DNA of 64,000 bases from Chrysemys picta bellii (Eukaryota > Chordata > Testudines > Emydidae): contig NC_088800.1 of assembly GCF_011386835.1 (NCBI RefSeq), positions 3,720,001-3,784,000 on the forward strand, given 5' to 3'. The translations under genes were made by a program, and so were the position numbers. Positions 48,001 through 58,957 of this stretch are shown here, piece after piece; within the stretch, counting starts at the first letter, position 1, and each line of letters begins with the position of its first letter. The notes below the pieces were generated by a model. That model had not been told where the DNA came from. It saw only the letters and a program-made list of their open reading frames with translations, and ran no database searches.

Positions 48001-51000
48001 TGCAGGCCTGAGATTCCAAATCAGCAGCTGAGCTGCTCACGCCTGTCCCTGCCCTCTTGGGGCTGTGGGACACCGCAGAACTGGGTAGCTGGGCCTCCCT
48101 CCTGCCTAATTCCAGGGCGTGCTAGGTCTGTGTCCTGCCCGTGGGGGTGTGCGAGGAGGGAAATACTTCCACCCTAGGCATCCTCCCCACCTGGGCCTTC
48201 CTGTCCACCTGCAGCCTGGAATGTGAATAGCCCCTTTCTTCTCCCTCTGACCCTCTACACCCACCGGGGGAGCCCCATCCCACAAGCAACCCTACGCACA
48301 CCCCCGGGGGCCAGCCATGAGGGAAACCTGCCTACTCCAAGAGCCCAAATGGGACCTGCCCCCCATGCCACCAACCAGAGCTGATCCTGTCCTCACCCGG
48401 CCAGCCACCCCACAGCCAGAATCCACCAGTCACCCCTGCTGCTCCTGCTGTGGAGAACTGCTTCCAGGGAGGGAAGCCACATGCAGGGGTCTCCTGGAGG
48501 TGCTGGGAAGGGGAGGAGAGCTGAGAGTGGTGCAGATGTGCAGATCAGAGCCCTGTGCTGGCAAAGAGGGGCGGGGAACGGGCCAGATGGATTTTGCAGC
48601 AAGGGTGGGAAGGGAAGAGCATTTTACCCAGGGAACGTCCCATATATCACTGGCTCAGGTCACTTGTTAAAGTTTAGGCAGCCGGTCACTGCACGTCAGG
48701 TGAAACTGCACATGCATTTTCTTGGAACTGGGCCCTCAGTAAGATACATCAGAGTCACACTGCACCATTACCCAGGAAGAAATACACAAAAATATTAAAT
48801 GCCACATAAAGAACATTGGAATTCTGAATTAATTTTCCAGCAAGTCATCAGCTACCTAATGACACAGAACATATTTGAACAGCGAGAGTCAGCACAGTGC
48901 AGAGAGCACGGGAGGTTATTATGCAAAATACATTTATCAGCAAAATTTAATTATACGATTTCAGTCTGCTGGCTTTTTTTAATATTAATGTTCAAAGAGG
49001 CGGCCTATTGACATGCCAAAAGCTCTTACCCAGTCCTTTCTGTGGGGCAGGAGAGCGAAACTCCATGAGATAATTCAGATAGGGCTTTTCTGTGCTGATT
49101 TCATAGTATCGGATGTTCCCGTCGCCCTGAGGCAGGGGGGATAAAGGCAGATCAGTTTAACATTTCAGGGTAAAAGCTGTAGGTAAATAAAAAGATATGT
49201 AAAAAGAACATCATGTTGTGCATCACTGCCAAGTTCTAGGTTAAATATACAGAGACGACAATGCTAGTTAGCCATTGTAGAACAGAGTCTCAAACCAAAC
49301 CGACAGCATTTCATATACTGCGTCTGGGTTCTTGGAGTAGTAGCAGTAGAAGGAACAGATGTGGTCTCTTTAATGGCGTTTGGGGAAGAAGACTCACAAG
49401 AGGACTAGCAATTTTATCCCCGTCACTCCCATTTCTCCCTCACACTTTATGGAATTAGTTTTTCTACCCTTGGGTTAAAGAACATAGAACGGCAAGACTG
49501 GGTCCGAGCAAAGGTCCATCTAGCCCAGTGTCCTGTCTTCCGATAGTGGTCAGTGTTTTAGAGGGAATGAACAGAAAATCAAGTGATCACCAAGTGATCC
49601 ATTCCCTGTCACCCATTCCCAGCTTCTGGCAAACAGAGGCTAGGGGACACCATCCCTGCCCATCCTGGCTAATAGCTATTGATGGATCTGTCCTCCAGGA
49701 GCTTATCTAGTTCTTTTTTGAACCCTGTTACAGTCCTGGCCTTCACAACATCCTCTGGCAAAGAGTTCCGTATCATATACGAGTTGCATATCTAATCTAG
49801 TTCTCTCACAATGGAAGGAGGATAAAGTACTAAAAAATGTACTAGGACGTTGTGTTGCCCAGGAATGCTAAAGGAAATATTCCAGTACAGAAATAAACTA
49901 ATTTTAGAATGACGCGAAAGTCAGTGGAGCTGCACTGAATGGGTAGGACTCCATTGCACTAAATTTATGCTAATAGCTTCATAGATTCCAAGGCCAGAAG
50001 GAATCACTGTGATCATGTAGTCTGAGCTCCTGTACAACAAACAATAGAATTCTCCCAAAATAGTTCCCTTTGAACTACAGCATATCTTAAAAAAATCCAG
50101 CATTGATTTAAAAATTGTCAGTGACAGACAATCCATCACGACCCTTGGTGCATTGGTCTAACAGTTAATTACCCTCGTTAAAAATGTATGTCTTATTTCC
50201 AATCTGAATTTATCTATTTTCAGCTTCCAGCCCTTGGTTCACGTTATACTTTTCTCTGCTAGACTGAAGAGCCCGTTAGCAAATATTTGGTCCCTCACCA
50301 AAGGCTCTTAAGCAAAGAAAGCAGTCATGGGATAAGAGGGAAGGTCCTCTCATGGATTGGTAACTGGTTAAAAGATAGGAAACAAAGGGTAGAAATAAAT
50401 GTCAGTTTTCAGAATGGAGAGAGGTAAATAGTTATACTGGTCCCAGTCCTACTTAACATATTCATAAATGATCTGGAAAAAGGAGTAAACAGTGAGGTGG
50501 CAAAATTTGCAGATGATACAAAACAACTCAAGATAGTTAAGTCCCAGGCAGACTGTGAAGAGCTACAAAAGGATCTCTCAGAACTGGCTGACTGAGCAAC
50601 AAAATGGCAGATGAAATTCAATGTTGATAAATGCAAAGTAATGCACATTGGAAAACATAATCCCAACGATACATATAAAATGATGGGGTCTAAATTAGCT
50701 GTTACCACTCAAGAAAGAGATCTTGAAGTCATTGTGGATAGTTCTCTGAAACATCCACTCCATGTGCCGCGGCAGTCAAAAAAAAGCGAACAGAATGTTG
50801 GGAATCATTAAGAAAGGGATAGATAATAAAACAGAAAATATCATATTGCCTCTATGGTACGCCCAAATCTTGAATACTGCGTGCAGATGTAGTCACCCCC
50901 TCTCAAAAAAGATATATTGGAATTGGAAAAGGTTCAGAAAAGGGCAACAAAAATTATTAGGGGTATGGAACGGCTTCCATACGAGGAGAGATTAATAAAA

Positions 51001-54000
51001 CCGGGACTTTTCAGCTTGGAAAATAGACGACTAAGGAGAGATATGATAGAGCTCTATAAAATCAATACTGGTGTGGAGAAAGTAAATAAGGAAGTGTTAT
51101 TTACTCCTTCTCATAACACAAGAACTAGGGGCCACCAAATGAAATTAATAGGCAGCACACAACACACAGTCAACCTGTGGAACTCCTTGCCAGAGGATGT
51201 TGTGAAGGCCAAGACTATAACAGGGTTCAAAAAAGAACTAGATAAATTCATGGAGGATAGATCCATCAATGGCTATTAGCCAGGATGGGCAGAGATGGTG
51301 TCCCTAGCCTCTGTTTGCCAGAAGCTGGGAATGGGCGACAGGGGATGGATCACTTGATGATTACTTGTTCTGTTCATTCCCTCTGGGGCACCTGGCATTG
51401 GCCACTGTCAGAAGACAGGATACTGGGCTAGATGGACCTTTGGTCTGACCCAGTGTGGCCATTCTTATGTTCACCGTGTAGGTATTTATAGACTAAGTCA
51501 CACTTTAGCTTTCTCTTTGTTAACGCAAATAGATTGAGCTCCTTGAATATAAGACATGTTTTCTAATCCTTTAATCAAGCTCATGCCTCTTCTCTGAACC
51601 CTCTCCAATTTATCAGCATCCTTCTTGAATTGTGGGCACCAGAACTGGACTCAATATTCCAGCAGCAGTTACACCAGTGCCAAATACAGAGGTAAAAAAC
51701 CCTCTCTACTCCTACTCGAGATGCTCCTGTTTATGCATCCAAGGATCGCATAACCCTTTTGGCCACAGCACCGTACTGGGAGCTCATGTTCAGCTGATTA
51801 TCCACCACAACCTCTAAATCCTTTTTAGAGTCCCTGCTTTCCAAGATTGAGTCCCCTAGACATATGGCCTACATTCCTTGTTCCTAGATGCATACATTTA
51901 CATTTAGCCATATTAAGCATATTGTTTGCTTGCACCTGGCTTACCAAGCAATCCAGATCTCTCTGTATCCGTAACCCATCCTCTTCATTAATGATCACAA
52001 CCCAAATTTTTTGTCACGTGCAAACTTTTTCAGTGATGATTTTATGTTTTCTTCAGGTCATTTGATAAAAATATTAAGTAGCATCAGGCCAAGAACTCAT
52101 CCATGTGGGACCCTCCTAGAAATGCACCCACTTGATGATGATTCCCTCTTTGCAGTTACATTTTGAAACCTATCAGTTAGCCAGTTTTGAATCCATTTAA
52201 TGTGTGCCGTAGTAATTTTGTATCATTCTATTTTTTCAATCCAAGTGTCGTGCTGTACCAAGTGAAATGCCTGAGAGAATCCTCAAATATTACACTAATA
52301 CTATTGCCATTATCAACCAAAACTGTAATCTAATAAAAAAAAAAAGATATCAAGTTAGTTTTACAGGGTCTCTTTTCCATAAACTCATGTTGATTGGCAT
52401 TAACTGTATAACCCTACTTTAATTTTTTTATTATCCAAGTCCCATATCAGCTGCTCCATTATCAATGTCAGACTGACAGGCCTATAACTACCCAGGTCGT
52501 CCCATCGACCCTTTTAAAATATTGGCACAACATTAACTTGCTTCCAGTCTTTTGAAATTTCCTCAGTTTTCCAAGACTTATTGAAAAAAAAAAATCCACA
52601 TTAACAGTCTAGTGAGCTCCTCAGCCCGCTTTAAAAAAAAAAAAACCTCTTGGATGCAAGTTATCTGGACCTGCTGATTTAAAAAGTGCCTAACTTCAGT
52701 AGTTGCTGTTTAACATCCTCCTGAGACACTAGCCCAGGGGTGGCCAACCTGAGCCGGAGAAGGAGCCAGAATTTACCAATGTACATTGCCAAAGAGCCAC
52801 AGGAATACGTCAGCAGCCCCCCCATCAGCTCCCCCGACTCCAACCTGCAGCGCCTCCTGCCCGCCGGCAGCCCCGCCAATCAGGGCCTCCCGCCCACGGC
52901 GATCAGCTGTTACGTGGTGCGCAGGAGGCTCTGGTGGGGTGGGGGGGGAGAGCAAGGGCATGGCAGGCTCGGGGGAAAGGGTGGAGTGGGGGCAGGCCCT
53001 GGGGCAGAGCAGGGGGTTGAGCACTCCCCGGCACATTGGAAAGTTAGCCTCTATAGCTCTAGCCCCGGAGTCAGCGCCTATGCGAGGAGCCGCATATTAA
53101 CCTATGAAGAGCCGCACATGGCTCCGGAGCCACAGGTTGGCCACCCCTGCACTAGTGGAATGGAAAGTGTCATCATTATGTGATCTGACTACATCATTTC
53201 CTGCCCCTCCCCCCCGATACAGAACAGAAATATTGATTAAACACTTCTGCCTCTCCTGCATTATTGATAATTCCACCATTTCCACCTAGCTATGGACCAG
53301 GACCATGATTAGGATTCTTTTTGTTCCTAATATACTTAGACTCCTTGTTATTATCCTTAACTCCACTGGCCATAGATTACTTCTTGTATCCCTTTGCTTC
53401 CCTTATCACTTCCCCTCTAACCCAGGTCAGTTTTTTAACCACTACGGCTTTCCTTCTTGATTGTGGCCTTTATGAACAAAGATGGCAAAGTATACCTGGT
53501 GCTTCTCTACTCAGGGCCATAAGCTGACTTGAGAGGGAGTCCTACATGCAGCCCATAGGAAATAAATGTGTTTACTTTTTTAAGGGCCTCCTAAATGCAC
53601 TACAGTATCTGCAGGTCCCTTCACTTCGGTGGAGCTTTGTGCACAAGCTAGTGTGATTGCAGAGAAGTGTGTGCATGTGTGCACCAAGCCACACCCTCCA
53701 GGGTACACAGGTGCTTGTGGGGGGCCATTAGAGAAGTGTGCCCCACCAGAGAGGTTTCTGTAGTGGCGGCATTTGGACTTTACAACACAAGCAACACCAG
53801 TGAAGTGCAAAATAATCAAGGACCTTTAAAAGAAAGTCAATGGCCAAAGGCTGGTTCCTGTTACATTAGTATAAATCCAAAGTCTTCAATGGAGTTGCTC
53901 CAAATTTGCACTGGTGAAAGCAATATCAGCATCTAGCCCCGACTGTTTAATTGTAATAGTTATTTATGAAAAGCCCAAAATAACCCCATGCTCTGCTCAT

Positions 54001-57000
54001 CGGAGAGGTGCCCCTTTGCTTGCGTTCTCGAATGGGTTATTTGGGAGATGATTTATTCTCAAGTTTGCAAGAGCCACATCAGTCTTGAGAACAGCAGGAT
54101 ATGCAGTATATTGCCTGTTACCCTCAGTAAAGCCAACGCACCTTTCCAGCCAAATACAACATGTGCGTATCAGCATCGTAGAAAGGAAACAAGAGCCCCG
54201 ACAGCCCATCGATCTCCTCCTCTATGAGGGGCATGGCCAGGTCTTCCTGAACAAAGAGAACATGGCTTTATGAGTCAGCAAGGGTTAGAGGTTGCATGGA
54301 ACATGAAAGCAAAACCCACGAAGGAGCGACAGGGGCAGCAGGGTGAGGGACGGGTTTTGTCCCAGAAAAGCTGAAGCAAACCCACTGTCCCTCCCAAAGG
54401 GTGCCACGGGATTTCCATGTCCCACAAGCCAGAGGTGGGAGGGAGAGAGGGCTAGCAGATCTGGTCATGTACACGCAGAATAAGGAGGATGTCCACTTCA
54501 GGTCACCTCTCTGCAGGGCACTCCGTGGGTCACCCTGTAGGGCTGAGTGGGTTCTGGGGCTCTCAGGGTAAGGGTTGTAATGGGGTGCAGTCACACCCCT
54601 CCCCCCCGCCCCGGAGCCATTTCTGTGTGGCTGCATTTCAGGGAGGCTGGAGGCCTGTGTATATTTTAAGGAGCAATTTGGGGCAGATTGTGCCTGGGCC
54701 GAACGCACGGAGCGAGAGGGGTGGGGAAGGAAAACAGAGGAGGGTGCAAGGAGCTCTCTCTTCTGCCCCCACGGACCAGGGAGAGCCACAGTGCAATGTG
54801 CTCACCAAGCCACACCCTCCAGGGAGCACACTGCCTACAGGGAGAAGGGCCGGATGCAGTGCGGGAAGAATGCTGCATCCTCTCTGGAGCTTTGACTCCA
54901 TGGCTGCTGTGCCCAATGCCGCCATCTGGGCTATGACGCTCTATTGAGCTGAGATCCCTTCCGGAGAGAAGCCAGAGAACTGCTCAACAGCTCTGTTTGG
55001 TTTTTAAACACAAACCCCACCAGACTATAGGAAGATCCGATGATGGTGAGGCTGCCCAGCCGCCCGGGGAGTGCGTACTGGCCTCTTGGATTTAGAGGGG
55101 AACCCAGACATCCTTGTTTTCAGTTTTATATGTCACAAAGGGATCTGGTTTCTCCCTTTGTCCTTGAGTTTATACAAGATTCCTCCCGAACAGATCAGCC
55201 GCCCCACCCACATACTTCTGTTTCCTCACCCTGCCCCTGTAGCAGTCACAGCCAAGTAGGTGTCTATGGTGTTCACTGGCAAGCTGACAGATAGGACTGG
55301 AGTAATCAGTCATCTCCCCCCAGCCCAGCCTGAGTGAGGGGACATCAGCTTTCCACTATCTGCAGCTTCTACCACCCAAGTGAACAGGGCCAGGCATGTC
55401 TGCAGCCTGAAACACCGTTGGTCCAGAATATCATGCATGGAGTCAGAGGGGAGGGTACAAATGCTTGCTGGGATGAATCTGGTAAATTTGCATCTGCTTT
55501 AATTAATCTTGTGAATTCAGATTCCCCAACGTGTCACGTCTAGTCAGATCTCCACAGCAACCAGCAGAGTTTTTAAAAGTTACCTAAAGACCTTTGTAGA
55601 ATCTGCTAGGAAACAGGAAGGAATAAAGAATCTGCGGTATATGTATCTGCTGCTCTCCCTGTATTACAGTACAATACAAGAGGCTGGGCTATTCAAAGAG
55701 ACCCGAAGGAGCTGGGCCCCCAGCTTCACTGGAAAGTCCATGAGAATTGAGTTAGGTCTCCGTGGGAGTTGGGCGCCTATGCACCTGTCGGCCGCTTTGA
55801 CAGCTCCGCATGACTGATCCACAGCACGTCCCAGACGTGCTTCTCAGAGCACTTCCCAAACGCGAGTGAATGCAGTTGCATAAAACTGTTGCAAGCTAGG
55901 CAGGTTTTCTCAACGTGCAGACGGATAAACTGTCGCATGGCGTGAGTAGGTGCCTTGCCTATAATCACCCTATGCTTGCAGCGGAGCAGGGGCTAGACCC
56001 CCGGTCTCTGGACTCCTCAGACATAGGGTCTAGCTACGCTATGATCACAGGCGATATTACAGCGGAGCTAGCTTTAATCTAGCTAGAGTGGGTCATGGAG
56101 CCGGGAAACTGCGACACACGGGCTGTTCCTCCACACTGCAGGGGGGCTTGCGCAGCCCGCACAGAAGCATGCACTAGTGCAGCTAGATCAAAGCTCGCTT
56201 GGGTAGGTCTACTCGTCCCATACTCACACTGCTAGAGCAGAGCCCAGATCGCCTATCTCTGAGACCTCTACCTGAGCCCACCAATCATGCTCCCTTCTTG
56301 GGAAGGAACGGCTTCCAGCGATCTATTTGCTGACCTGGTCCCAGAGCGCAATCTGCCTCGTATTCCACCTGGAGACTCCAGTCGTTAGAAGTCGCTTCAC
56401 GTTACCTAGAAAGACCACCCGGTTCACACGATGGTTCTTACAGCTGGCTTCCTGGAAGAAGACATTGTCTGTGCTACGTGCAGTGAACAGCTATACATTT
56501 CAGATGTCTTCCTACGCATGGTGCTTAGTATAGATCAGTGAAAATGCCAGCTGTAGAATTTCAAGGAGAGCGATACTCAAGGGAGAATTCTCCCCCATGT
56601 TAGGAACTGAGTTCCTGGTGTCTCACAGGTAGGTCCCTTTCTCCTCATATAATCTCTACACTGTCTATGGGGAAAGGCTCCATTCTTGTCCCAATAGAAC
56701 CACTTCATAGCAAGCTGGGCTAACCCGGCTTTCCACCTCCACCGTACCTCTTACTCCTTTACTGCAAAATGCAACTTTCATATTAACCAGCTATGGCTCA
56801 GACTGCACCGGTGAAAATGGGGGTTCATGCTATCTGGAATGGAAAGGCAAAATGCTGTTTTGTAAAAATAAAACCAAGCCTTCCCTGAGCTTTTTAGAAT
56901 AATCCACAATTGACAAGGACAATTAAGCTTTTCTTCCAAAACTTGCTCTGTGGCTTCCCAGGACACTCTACTATTTCCCAGAAACCTTTGATTAATGAAA

Positions 57001-58957
57001 GATTAGAAGCCTTGTATCTCTGACTAGGATAGTGCTGAATCCTTTCTATTGTAATAATGATAAGAAACAGCAACATTCTCTGAATGCGGAGCGCTAGATT
57101 CAGAGGCTGACATTTGTGACACGTTGTTGCGTCCTGAATATCAGACGTATTTTGTGACAATTCAATATTGTACAAGGAGTGTTTACCTTACTGTATGTTA
57201 GGCTTAAAGGGCGACTTCCCCTTGCCCCTGACTCTGCCCCGGTTGCACATTAGGGGAGGAATGCACTCAAATGGGAAATCTCAAATAAAGCCACTCTTTA
57301 AAGCCTAGGGTCAAATTTGTATTTGTCAAAAATAATGGATTTACTTCTTGTGACTGGTGCTTAGGACTGACTCTTGAGAAATCAGCTCTTCACCTGAAGG
57401 ACTTTGCCCGAACGCGGCTCAATGACTCGCAGCTTCTTGTCTTTGCAGGTGGTAGACAGCAGGCTGCCGTCGGTATTGAAGGACATGCAGAGAATGACAT
57501 CTGTATGACAATCTATCATCTTCACGGGCTCTCCAATGTCCAGGTTCCAGATCAGAACCTGAGGGAAATGGGGCAGAATTAAGTTAACACTGATGCTGCT
57601 GCTAGTTGGGGGTGGGGTGGAGGGGGGGATGGGGGACGGACACAGTCATAACTCCAGGGTACAGACTGCCTGGAAATGCACAGGCATGCAAGGCCACGTT
57701 TTCCAAACTTCTGGCTCGGTATTTTAAATGTACTGCTAATTTGGGGCCAAATTCCAGTTCTCCCACTCATATGTCATCTCATTTCACAAGTGGTCCCTTT
57801 GCTTTAATGTGAATAAAGTTATCAGAACCCGGCACTTGAGAAGCAAGCCTCTCTCTTGCACTCCCTGCAGTTATTGCCACCGGCAGGACAGACTGTGATA
57901 ACTGTACCCACTTCTTATTGCCATCTTTTGTATTACATGGAGGAAGATAAAGAATCTCTCTGGCTCAGGCCTACTCTCAGAAATGACTGAAAATGTCACC
58001 ATGGGGTTTCATGTTCATTATCACATTGAATTTCATGCCAACCTTGGCTCAGGTTATAAATAAAAAAAAAAACCCTTGTGATTCTTCTAACGGCCAGCCC
58101 TGCAAACTCAACCTGGGTTCCGTTGTTATGACGTATGACTGCCAGGAGTAAGCGTTTTACAGTCCAAATGATGCCCCTCATTACATCTTATCTATGAAGT
58201 GAGCAAAACTGCTATGGAGTCAGGAGACAATACACATGGAACCCGTGAGGCCATTTTTACAGTTGCTTTTCAGAGTAGATCCGCACCTTAGTGTTAGAAA
58301 CAGGAATGATCTGTGACGACTGGACAACATAGAAGAATCCTTTCAAAAATCCATTAGAGAAAAAACCTGAAGATTTCAGTGCTAGCTATACTCTTGTACT
58401 TTTGTACACACATAACCATTATGAAGCAAGCAAGTCATTAAGACTAGGTAGGACACAACATGAATTGGGGAAGCTACAATCTGACACAGATATGGCATGG
58501 AATATTATTTAGACAGTAGGGAATTCCCACGAAGGTTAAAGGCATACGCAGAGAAATACTCTAAACCACCAGCAAAAGAACCTCTGATCTCAAATGGATT
58601 TCCATTTCGTGTACTGACACTTCTAAAGCAGAGAGAGAGAGATCGGAAGAAAGATCTGAGGATAAACTGTGACGATTACAGAAACTGCTGCCAAGCAAAC
58701 AGTGAGGCCATCCGCGATTTTGCCCTTTAAAGCCACACATGGCCTTAATAAATGCTAGTCTCCAACTACAGCTGAGGATTTAGCAGAAATCCTCCAGAAA
58801 AGTTCACCTTATAGTCGTATCCTGCACTGAACAAGATATTGTTGGTGGTCGGGTGCCACTCAACGAGGCCGACCCGTCGGCTGTGGCCGTAGAGTTCTAG
58901 AACAGCTTCTGTCATGTTCCGCTTCAAGCCGCCCTCTGGGATTTCCCATATCCGGAC
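43072..58957 (-). CDS. CORO2B: CORO2B, coronin 2B, C-terminal 369 residues (9 exons; N-terminus outside window)
   Basis: Coding exons on the - strand: 58957-58808, 57558-57394, 56451-56335, 54246-54142, 49126-49030, 47096-46984, 45519-45429, 44543-44404 and 43203-43072, giving 1110 nt, 369 residues plus TAA. All junctions are GT-AG and keep frame. Known role: a type II coronin, an F-actin-binding WD-repeat protein enriched in neurons and linked to focal contacts. Visible residues 1-~230 are WD40 blades (VRIWEIP, VLIWNLD, IALWDQ, GDGNIRYYE), followed by the coronin-specific extension (GVMPKHGLDVSACEVFRFYK) and a C-terminal coiled coil (QQDEIRRLKDEL to LQLELKNLRN). Sequence and ANP32A neighbourhood support CORO2B over CORO2A. 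Human CORO2B is about 480 residues, so roughly 110 N-terminal residues are missing; I see no matching exon between 58958 and 64000. Confidence 0.96.
44404..44543 (-). CDS. CORO2B: CORO2B exon (linker to coiled coil)
   Basis: 140 nt, phase 1 in and phase 0 out, donor GTAAGC. It encodes DPILMSLKEGYKKASKVVF and VVVNGIDLLENVPPRTENE, the variable linker of coronin 2 proteins, well conserved here. Confidence 0.95.
44692..44830 (+). repeat. MIR SINE, sense
   Basis: GGCCTTGGACTGACAGTCAG, GAGACCTGGGTTCTAATCCA, then CCAGCTGTGCAACCCTGGCA and AGTCACTGCC give the tRNA-like head and core of MIR in order. It lies in a CORO2B intron. Confidence 0.8.
45018..45070. repeat. (TC)n(AC)n compound microsatellite
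   Basis: An uninterrupted CT run of about 14 units passes into CACACA and CACATACATACACACAC. Confidence 0.9.
45429..45519 (-). CDS. CORO2B: CORO2B exon (SETYQEDIYPMTPG segment)
   Basis: 91 nt, acceptor ACTTCCAG, donor GTAAAA, phase 0 in and phase 1 out. It encodes SETYQEDIYPMTPGIEPAL and TPDEWLSGMNR, matching the conserved region after the propeller. Confidence 0.95.
46984..47096 (-). CDS. CORO2B: CORO2B exon (coronin C-terminal extension)
   Basis: 113 nt, acceptor CTAATAG, donor GTGAGT, phase 1 in and phase 0 out. It encodes GVMPKHGLDVSACEVFRFYK and LKGLIEPISMIVPRR, a hallmark block shared by coronins after the last blade. Confidence 0.95.
47097..49029 (-). other. CORO2B: CORO2B intron, GC-rich
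   Basis: About 1.9 kb. The part from 47990 to 48650 is clearly GC-richer than its surroundings and gives open frames on both strands, but none shows a domain or a conserved splice site. A G13 run lies near 47564. No repeat family was recognised. Confidence 0.7.
49030..49126 (-). CDS. CORO2B: CORO2B exon (GDGNIRYYE motif)
   Basis: 97 nt, acceptor CTGCCTCAG, donor GTAAGA, phase 0 in and phase 1 out. It encodes GDGNIRYYEISTEKPYLNYL and MEFRSPAPQKGL. GDGNIRYYE is one of the most conserved coronin motifs. Confidence 0.95.
49474..49790 (-). mobile_element. CR1 LINE 3' end, antisense
   Basis: AAAGAACATAGAACGGCAAG, AGGTCCATCTAGCCCAGTGT, CCCAGCTTCTGGCAAACAGA, GGCTAATAGCTATTGATGGA and CTTCACAACATCCTCTGGCA form the reverse complement of the CR1 3' UTR that also ends the sense copy at 51470. 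It is a short 5'-truncated insertion in CORO2B. Confidence 0.85.
50300..51470 (+). mobile_element. Younger sense CR1 LINE nested in the old CR1
   Basis: A 1171-bp, 5'-truncated copy flanked by TCACC on both sides (50295-50299 and 51471-51475). It retains the end of ORF2: LFINDLEKG, the reverse-transcriptase catalytic FADDT at 50506-50520, WQMKFNVDKCKVMHIG, LEKVQKRATKIIRGM and LWNSLPEDVV, ending at a TAG after 51279. A TGA at 50593-50595 and two frame changes between about 50800 and 50920 inactivate it. Its 3' UTR (CAGGATGGGCAGAGATGG to GGCCATTCTTATGT) is the same family as the antisense 3' ends elsewhere in the window. Confidence 0.9.
52735..53149. mobile_element. hAT-like MITE, 415 bp, inside the old CR1
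   Basis: Ends CAGGGGTGGCCAACCTG and CAGGTTGGCCACCCCTG are perfect 17-bp inverted repeats. Flanks CACTAGCC (52727-52734) and CACTAGTG (53150-53157) are an 8-bp duplication with two differences, as expected after some decay. The interior is GC-rich (GGAGCCAG, AAGAGCCACAGG, GAGCCGCA motifs) with no transposase. It resembles a turtle family I recall. Confidence 0.9.
54142..54246 (-). CDS. CORO2B: CORO2B exon (propeller blade, EEEIDGLSG)
   Basis: 105 nt, acceptor TTTGTTCAG, donor GTGCGT, phase 0 at both ends. It encodes EDLAMPLIEEEIDGLSG and LLFPFYDADTHMLYLAGK. Confidence 0.95.
54247..56334 (-). other. CORO2B: CORO2B intron, no recognised repeat
   Basis: About 2.1 kb, locally GC-rich. Segments near 55690-56000 (GGAGCTGGGCCCCCAGCTTC, GGGAGTTGGGCGCCTATGC) and 56020-56235 (GGGTAGGTCTACTCG) look like badly eroded sauropsid repeats, but I cannot place boundaries. 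A 174-codon open frame on the - strand at 54789-54268 shows no domain. Confidence 0.6.
56335..56451 (-). CDS. CORO2B: CORO2B exon (propeller blade, NTRQIALWDQ)
   Basis: 117 nt, acceptor TTCTTCCAG, donor GTCAGC, phase 0 at both ends. It encodes EASCKNHRVNRVVFLGNVKR and LLTTGVSRWNTRQIALWDQ. Confidence 0.95.
57394..57558 (-). CDS. CORO2B: CORO2B exon (WD40 blade, VLIWNLD)
   Basis: 165 nt, acceptor TTCCCTCAG, donor GTGAAG, phase 0 at both ends. It encodes VLIWNLDIGEPVKMIDCH, the blade core CMSFNTDGSLLSTTCKDKK and LRVIEPRSGKVLQ. Confidence 0.95.
58808..58957 (-). CDS. CORO2B: CORO2B exon (WD40 blade, VRIWEIPEGG); first visible
   Basis: 150 nt, acceptor GTCCTTTCAG, donor GTGAAC, phase 0 at both ends. 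It encodes VRIWEIPEGGLKRNMTEA, then a blade with GHSRRVGLVEWHPTTNNIL and FSAGYDYK. The previous exon, expected to end in SCSEDTS-like sequence, is not in the window. Confidence 0.95.

Larger units (their letters stand above)
49972..53530 (-). mobile_element. Old antisense CR1 LINE, split by two later insertions
   Basis: Three blocks belong to one - strand CR1. 49972-50299 is the 3' end (GGCCAGAAGGAATCACTGTG, CTCTGCTAGACTGAAGAGCC). 51471-52734 is the reverse-transcriptase region, which on the - strand reads WIQNWLTDRFQNV and related motifs. 53150-about 53530 is sequence further 5' in ORF2. The blocks join correctly when the sense CR1 (50300-51470) and the hAT-like element (52735-53149) are removed. 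Stops, indels and A-runs show it is long dead. The 5' boundary near 53530 is approximate. Confidence 0.8.
49127..54141 (-). other. CORO2B: CORO2B intron with CR1 nest
   Basis: About 5 kb. It is mostly filled by the CR1 copy at 49474, the CR1/CR1/hAT nest at 49972-53530, and unidentified sequence at 53531-54141. There are no coronin-like exons between the flanking splice sites. Confidence 0.8.

Noticed and set aside
48317..48670. 117-codon open frame in a GC-rich CORO2B intron
   Set aside because: Composition explains it; overlapping frames of similar length exist on both strands and no splice sites or motifs support it.
50611..51279. Open frames with reverse-transcriptase-like sequence as an intact gene
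   Set aside because: They are the decayed C-terminal part of CR1 ORF2, with a TGA at 50593, two frame changes and a 5' truncation.
54268..54789. 173-codon open frame on the - strand next to a CORO2B exon
   Set aside because: It starts in intronic GC-rich DNA, is not continuous with the adjacent coronin exon frame, and shows no domain or conserved motif.
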